A stretch of DNA of 64,000 nt. Origin: Telmatactis stephensoni. Taxonomy: Eukaryota > Cnidaria > Anthozoa > Actiniaria > Isophelliidae. The stretch lies in NCBI GenBank assembly GCA_029948255.1, contig JALIZF010001823.1, forward strand, positions 583,001 to 647,000, given 5' to 3'. Positions within the stretch are counted from its first letter, which is position 1. The number at the start of each line of letters is the position of its first letter. A program made the position numbers and the translations under genes. Below the pieces are notes generated by a model, which ran no database searches, was not told the DNA's origin, and saw nothing but the letters and a program-made list of their open reading frames with translations. Below, piece by piece: positions 61,401-64,000 of this stretch.

Positions 61401-64000
61401 TCAAATATCAGATGCTTTACTATAGTTTGCCTTACTAAAAAGTGCTATTTCTTTTTGGTTCTATTTTTGATAATAAGTTTTTAAAAATAGAACCAGAAAG
61501 AAATTATGGTACTTTCTAATTTTGAACATTTGAATTGAATGGTGTCTAAATCAGTAAGCCCTGCTTTATTGGTTTGAGTTGACTAAAAGGTGTGTGACCT
61601 AAGAAATTGGTTGGAACAGTGTCTAAGTTAGGTGTAAGTGTTGTTTTTATACTTCATAGGAAACAGTAATATTACCATTTAAGCAAAAGGATATATTTGA
61701 AAGATCAGCACTACTGTCCCCTCCAAAAGGTATAGTTTATTTCTCTCAATAATTGTATGACTCTATATTAATACCCCCCCCCCCCCCCATCACTTTCCTT
61801 TGTCTAAGTGGTAGAGTGATTGGTAGTACTATTAAGGGTTGGAAATTTCTGGCCTTCATTCTCATCTAATTATCATAAATCCTTGATAACATACAGCTCA
61901 ATAAGGAAATATTGCATCAGTCATAATTACAGCTATTTCAAAAAACGTTGAATACTGAATACTGCATTCTGCATACTGAATAGTGCATTCAAAGACCAAA
62001 ATGCCTTGTAGTTCAGTTTGTTTTGGAGATAACATAGTGAAAATCCTCTATAACAGCTATAACTAGGCAAATAAGTGGCAAAATGACAACGGAAATGATA
62101 AAAAATACAATTTGTAAGTCTTGGAATGCACTATTCAGTATGCAGAATGCAGAATTCAGTGTTCAACGTTTTTTGAAATAGCTGTATATTCACATACTGT
62201 GGAATTGATACTGTTAACTTGGAACTACAATCAATGCCAATTGGAATGACACATTTGTAGAAGAAAATGACATATCTTCCTAAAATTGTCCTTACTCTCT
62301 CCCCCTATTCAATGTTGAAGCGAGAAAAGTCCCCCATCCTGGAATCTGACCATTGTGCAGTGTTTGCTTATGGGCGAGGGGGCAAAGTCACAGTTCATTA
62401 ACAGAGAATTTTGACCATTTTTTTGAAAGTGTGTTAATTGCATAACAAGCCACAAGCCCAAAATTACAGTGCTTGGGTCCATTGAAAAGATGCATTCTTT
62501 AAATTTGTGGGAGAGTAATAGCGCACTAGGAGATATTTAACACTTATTGACTGGGACCGAGGGAAACAGTATGTTTTGTGGTCCCGAGACTGCCAATGTT
62601 TGAGACTGCCATTGGCGGTTGAGGGACCACAAAACATACTGCTTTCCTGAGGTCCCAGTCAATATTAAGTGTTTTGTTATATACCAATTGTCAAAGAACA
62701 AAATAAAAAGCAATGCATCGCTGCCTACAGTTAAAGTTTTTAATCAAAATTCACACAAAACTGACCTTTTTTCACACTTAGTTGTTCGCAGAATTGTTGC
62801 AGCTTTTTTGGTGACATTCCTGGTTGGTTATCATCCTTTTCTTGGAATAAATGTTGTATATTGGTCTTAAAAGTTTGACAATAAACACGAGTTTTGCCTC
62901 ATGAATGAATTTGTTAACGCGCACTGCTGCCTTCAAAGCTCAATCTACTTCCGGTTTTGTTATTATTATTTACAATAAAACTCGCTGTTGCCCGCTGAGA
63001 GTTGTTGCTGGGGAAACAGCAAAATTTGTTGACGTTCACATGATGCTGCTCTCGCCCAATCAAAGCACGGAAAAAATTGAGTTTGACAGTTGGTATATAT
63101 ATATAACAAAATCCTTTATTGGCAGACAAACTACATTGCTGTAGTTTTGTTTTATGGTAAAGAAATAATTATATTTTGCATTTTTGCATTGTAAAAATGT
63201 TCACAGGAGAGGAAAAATTGATCCAAGGGAGAAAAGAAATGTTAGTCATAATATCTTAAAAAAACTCATTATTAATTCATAAGGCAAACACAATGAAAAT
63301 CGCCACTGTGACGAGTGCCTTTATATCTGATAAAGATTCGGCCTAATTTTACATCAACTTTAACCTCAATTTTCTCCAAGATAAATGAAGATATTTTTTA
63401 TTTTCTTTTAGAGAACAACTTTAATATGTGTTGGAGTTTTTTAAGCCATATAAAGAACTTGAGAGAGTGTTTTATTGGTATAAAGATTTTATATCCGATA
63501 AAACACTCTCTCTCGTTCTTTATACTATACATAAAGATTTTCCTTGATTCATCAGGGCGAGCCACCTGAATGATTCTAGGGAGAGAGGAAAATAATTATT
63601 GTTAGTTGCAGTATTTAATTTAAAGATTTTCCTTGATTCATCTGAGTCGCCTGAAGGATTCAAGAGAGGGAGGTAAATTTGTCAGTCATTCAGTTGTCGC
63701 TGATCTGTTATGTGATTAGGGGTATATATGGAATGGTGTCTAAAAAATAAAGAGGCTCGCAAAAATTTGGTCAAGGCTCGGAAGCTCGGCGTTAAACTTT
63801 TTTTTTTTTTTTTTTTTTTTTAGACTTTTTTATTGATTTTGCACTATATTACAGATTTATATAATTGTTAATAATATACATAAACCAGAATAATTAAGAA
63901 ATAGAGATTTATAGAACATATAAAGTTTGTGCACAGTAGCCGAAGTAGCAGAGCTTTCGTGTCGGCTACTGATACTATTAAATATATATATATATATATA
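49457..64000 (+). CDS. ATAD1: ATAD1/Msp1-like AAA ATPase, 5' exons (partial)
   Basis: Outer mitochondrial and peroxisomal membrane AAA ATPase that extracts mislocalised tail-anchored proteins. Four coding exons: 49457-49594, 49875-49916, 50397-50504 and 61660-61729, all GT-AG and in phase. Exon 1 encodes an N-terminal transmembrane segment (ALQILLLGTFTYYGVKWLI) followed by DALDPTKKSR. Exon 3 reads LSEYELTIAADLVDPLTMPV then EWAHIGGLRETIEEVK. Exon 4 reads ETVILPFKQKDIFERSALLS then PPK and one base of a glycine codon. The Walker A exon (GPPGCGKT in the family) is not found before 64000, so the gene continues beyond the window. Intron 3 is 11.2 kb and contains the Ty3 element and a 9-bp-duplication DNA element. 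Confidence 0.95.
50038..50112 (+). repeat. tRNA-like head of a probable SINE
   Basis: 'gtggcatggttgaccaggcg' resembles an A box and GGTTTGAGTCC (50091-50101) a B box of RNA polymerase III promoters, about 40 bp apart. No full acceptor stem closes, so a tRNA-derived SINE is likelier than a functional tRNA. The body may run to about 50215. It lies in ATAD1 intron 2. Confidence 0.5.
50505..52524. other. ATAD1 intron 3, proximal part
   Basis: It holds a 283-bp inverted-repeat unit (50649-50931, ends AATACACCGATCCCG and complement) with an unexplained 64-codon minus-strand frame inside. It also holds a second copy of the 24830-25195 repeat at 51780-52275. No exon was recognised. Confidence 0.5.
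51780..52275. repeat. Dispersed repeat related to 24830-25195
   Basis: Shares 'gatgacgtcacaaatcatc', 'gacaacttagct' and 'gcaagattagtgtcgctgct'. Confidence 0.65.
52525..52695 (+). repeat. 5' LTR
   Basis: 171 bp. It differs from the 3' LTR by a 17-bp tandem duplication ('ttgagttacttcagtctg' region) and a few substitutions. Confidence 0.95.
52798..53885 (+). pseudogene. Ty3 gag and protease, frameshifted
   Basis: The frame opens MTTSELIAGLPVPSIDWN at 52798 and breaks near 53142. A second frame (from 53207) carries two zinc knuckles, CWNCGLNHDVSKRENC (from 53435) and CNSCKRLHHWSRQC. It then carries the aspartic protease motif DSGAEGNV (53732-53755; canonical D-S/T-G). It is cut by the LINE after IVSYK. 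Confidence 0.9.
54370..55090. mobile_element. Three adjacent palindromes inside the LINE
   Basis: Palindrome 1 (54370-54497) has 'ggatatggggaattattaag' mirrored. Palindrome 2 (54786-54987) has ATTATATCTACATCCACTGG and complement. Palindrome 3 (about 54988-55090) has 'aacaattattccactcaatc' mirrored by 'gatttcgtggaataattgtt', with 'ggctgatagccgac' in its arms. None has coding capacity. Confidence 0.7.
55343..56146. mobile_element. 804-bp TTAA DNA element nested in the LINE
   Basis: TTAA at 55339-55342 and 56147-56150, with ends GGACATTCGCGGG and complement CCCGCGAACGTCC. Removing the element and one TTAA restores the LINE reading frame (IRKYLSHENTK). Internal words ('gggggtcaccgt') resemble the 22361-23214 family. 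Confidence 0.92.
56258..58739 (+). pseudogene. Ty3 pol (RT and integrase), broken
   Basis: Frames shift at about 56615, 56850 and 57905. RT landmarks are LCLDPKDLNKAI, LPFGLVCAQDVFQKK and IADDIVVVG (56979 on; the F/Y-x-D-D box reads IADD). RNase H is mostly deleted: AVTISKKHLLSAPPRI is followed directly by the connection segment YVPGKEIPLADALSHI. The integrase zinc region (HYGHQG, CTPCQRH) and core follow. The second catalytic box reads TGNDTQF rather than the usual D-N-G. The third has Lys (58278-58280) where Glu is expected in NGFIKRN. The protein would be inactive. The end is RHLHRTSERFPRYW. Confidence 0.92.
58988..59141 (+). repeat. 3' LTR
   Basis: 154 bp, colinear with the 5' LTR apart from its duplication. 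It includes 'aataaagagcc', a likely polyadenylation signal. Confidence 0.95.
59147..59543. other. ATAD1 intron 3 spacer
   Basis: 'gcaaataaagtttctttctt' with a (CTT)n-like run at about 59246-59272 may be a retroelement tail. No exon. Confidence 0.4.
59553..61388. mobile_element. Second copy of the iterated-TIR family
   Basis: Flanked by TAGTCTAAT (59544-59552 and 61389-61397), a perfect 9-bp duplication. Left end GGTATCCGGTCATTTCGCAC, right end reversed ATTTACAGTCATTTCGCAC, each with iterated TCGCACAA words. Colinear with 3161-5440 ('gactactaa', 'attccttctgac', 'ctttggggtgagtt', 'atggttgctatga'), but 444 bp shorter. No transposase. Confidence 0.88.
61730..61927. other. Start of ATAD1 intron 4
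   Basis: Contains a C14 tract near 61775-61789. No exon. Confidence 0.5.
61928..62186. mobile_element. 259-bp MITE
   Basis: TACAGCTATTTCAAAAAACG plus 'ttgaatactgaatactgcat' is mirrored at 62110-62186. Arms are rich in the words 'ctgcat' and 'actgaat'. Confidence 0.85.
62187..62537. other. ATAD1 intron 4 spacer
   Basis: AT-rich, with no exon or repeat recognised. Confidence 0.4.
62538..62673. mobile_element. 136-bp palindrome
   Basis: TAACACTTATTGACTGGGAC then 'gaaacagtatgttttgtggt' is mirrored with small gaps, ending AATATTAAGTGTT. Spacer of about 40 bp. Confidence 0.8.
62674..63451. other. ATAD1 intron 4 spacer
   Basis: No recognisable exon. Plus- and minus-strand frames around 62900-63140 overlap each other and have no family features. 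Confidence 0.4.
63452..63530. repeat. Near-perfect hairpin
   Basis: TATAAAGAACTTGAGAGAGT plus 'gttttat' is mirrored by 'ataaaac' plus ACTCTCTCTCGTTCTTTATA around a loop of about 20 nt. Confidence 0.8.
63534..63690. repeat. Two-copy direct repeat of about 95 bp
   Basis: AAAGATTTTCCTTGATTCAT then 'gagggagg'-type sequence occurs at about 63534 and 63632. Confidence 0.7.
63797..63822. repeat. Poly-T tract
   Basis: About 25 T in a row; possibly the A-tail of a minus-strand retroelement. Its body is not recognised. Confidence 0.5.
63981..64000. repeat. (TA)n microsatellite at the window edge
   Basis: Alternating TA to the last base. Confidence 0.9.

Noticed and set aside
62905..63144. Overlapping 79-aa and 71-aa frames on opposite strands as ATAD1 exon 5
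   Set aside because: Neither contains the AAA Walker A sequence or fits the phase-1 donor of exon 4.

Overview
This is a eukaryotic, intron-rich, AT-rich window from an animal nuclear genome. Three conserved genes can be reconstructed exon by exon: PCNA (minus, 2700-19069), ribosomal protein S14 (minus, 45899-49139) and the 5' half of an ATAD1/Msp1-type AAA ATPase (plus, from 49457 and running off the right edge). Canonical GT-AG introns, the vertebrate-like protein sequences and the repeat mixture (Penelope-like, Ty3, CR1/L2-like LINE and very many palindromic MITEs) suit an invertebrate metazoan. An anthozoan cnidarian is my best guess, but that is inference only.

Left part (1-20.6 kb): PCNA has seven coding exons totalling 810 nt spread over 16.4 kb. 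Its introns carry two large long-inverted-repeat DNA elements (3161-5440 and 10175-12531), a fold-back element containing a Penelope-like reverse transcriptase fragment (6770-9763), and several MITEs. E2F-like sites lie upstream at 20.0-20.6 kb.

Middle (20.6-45.8 kb): I recognise no host gene here. The stretch is a repeat landfill: a GA-rich palindrome with a 9-bp target duplication, TTAA-flanked elements, several small MITEs, a 2.2 kb element with a terminal GC hairpin, a composite satellite block (31.5-35.1 kb, with a 169-bp tandem repeat), LINE tails, a LINE fragment with a 2A-like motif, and a nested inverted element at 44.1-44.8 kb.

Right part (45.9-64 kb): RPS14 and ATAD1 are divergent, with 317 bp between their start codons, so they probably share a promoter. 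ATAD1 intron 3 (11.2 kb) holds a decayed Ty3/gypsy element with both LTRs, primer-binding site, polypurine tract and 5-bp target duplication. A LINE has inserted into it, and a TTAA DNA element and three palindromes have inserted into the LINE. A second copy of the 9-bp-duplication family from PCNA intron 6 lies just downstream in the same intron.

The three host genes (replication clamp, ribosome, membrane-protein extraction) are housekeeping genes with no obvious joint pathway. The most unusual material is in the mobile elements. All calls come from reading the sequence; no database search was run.
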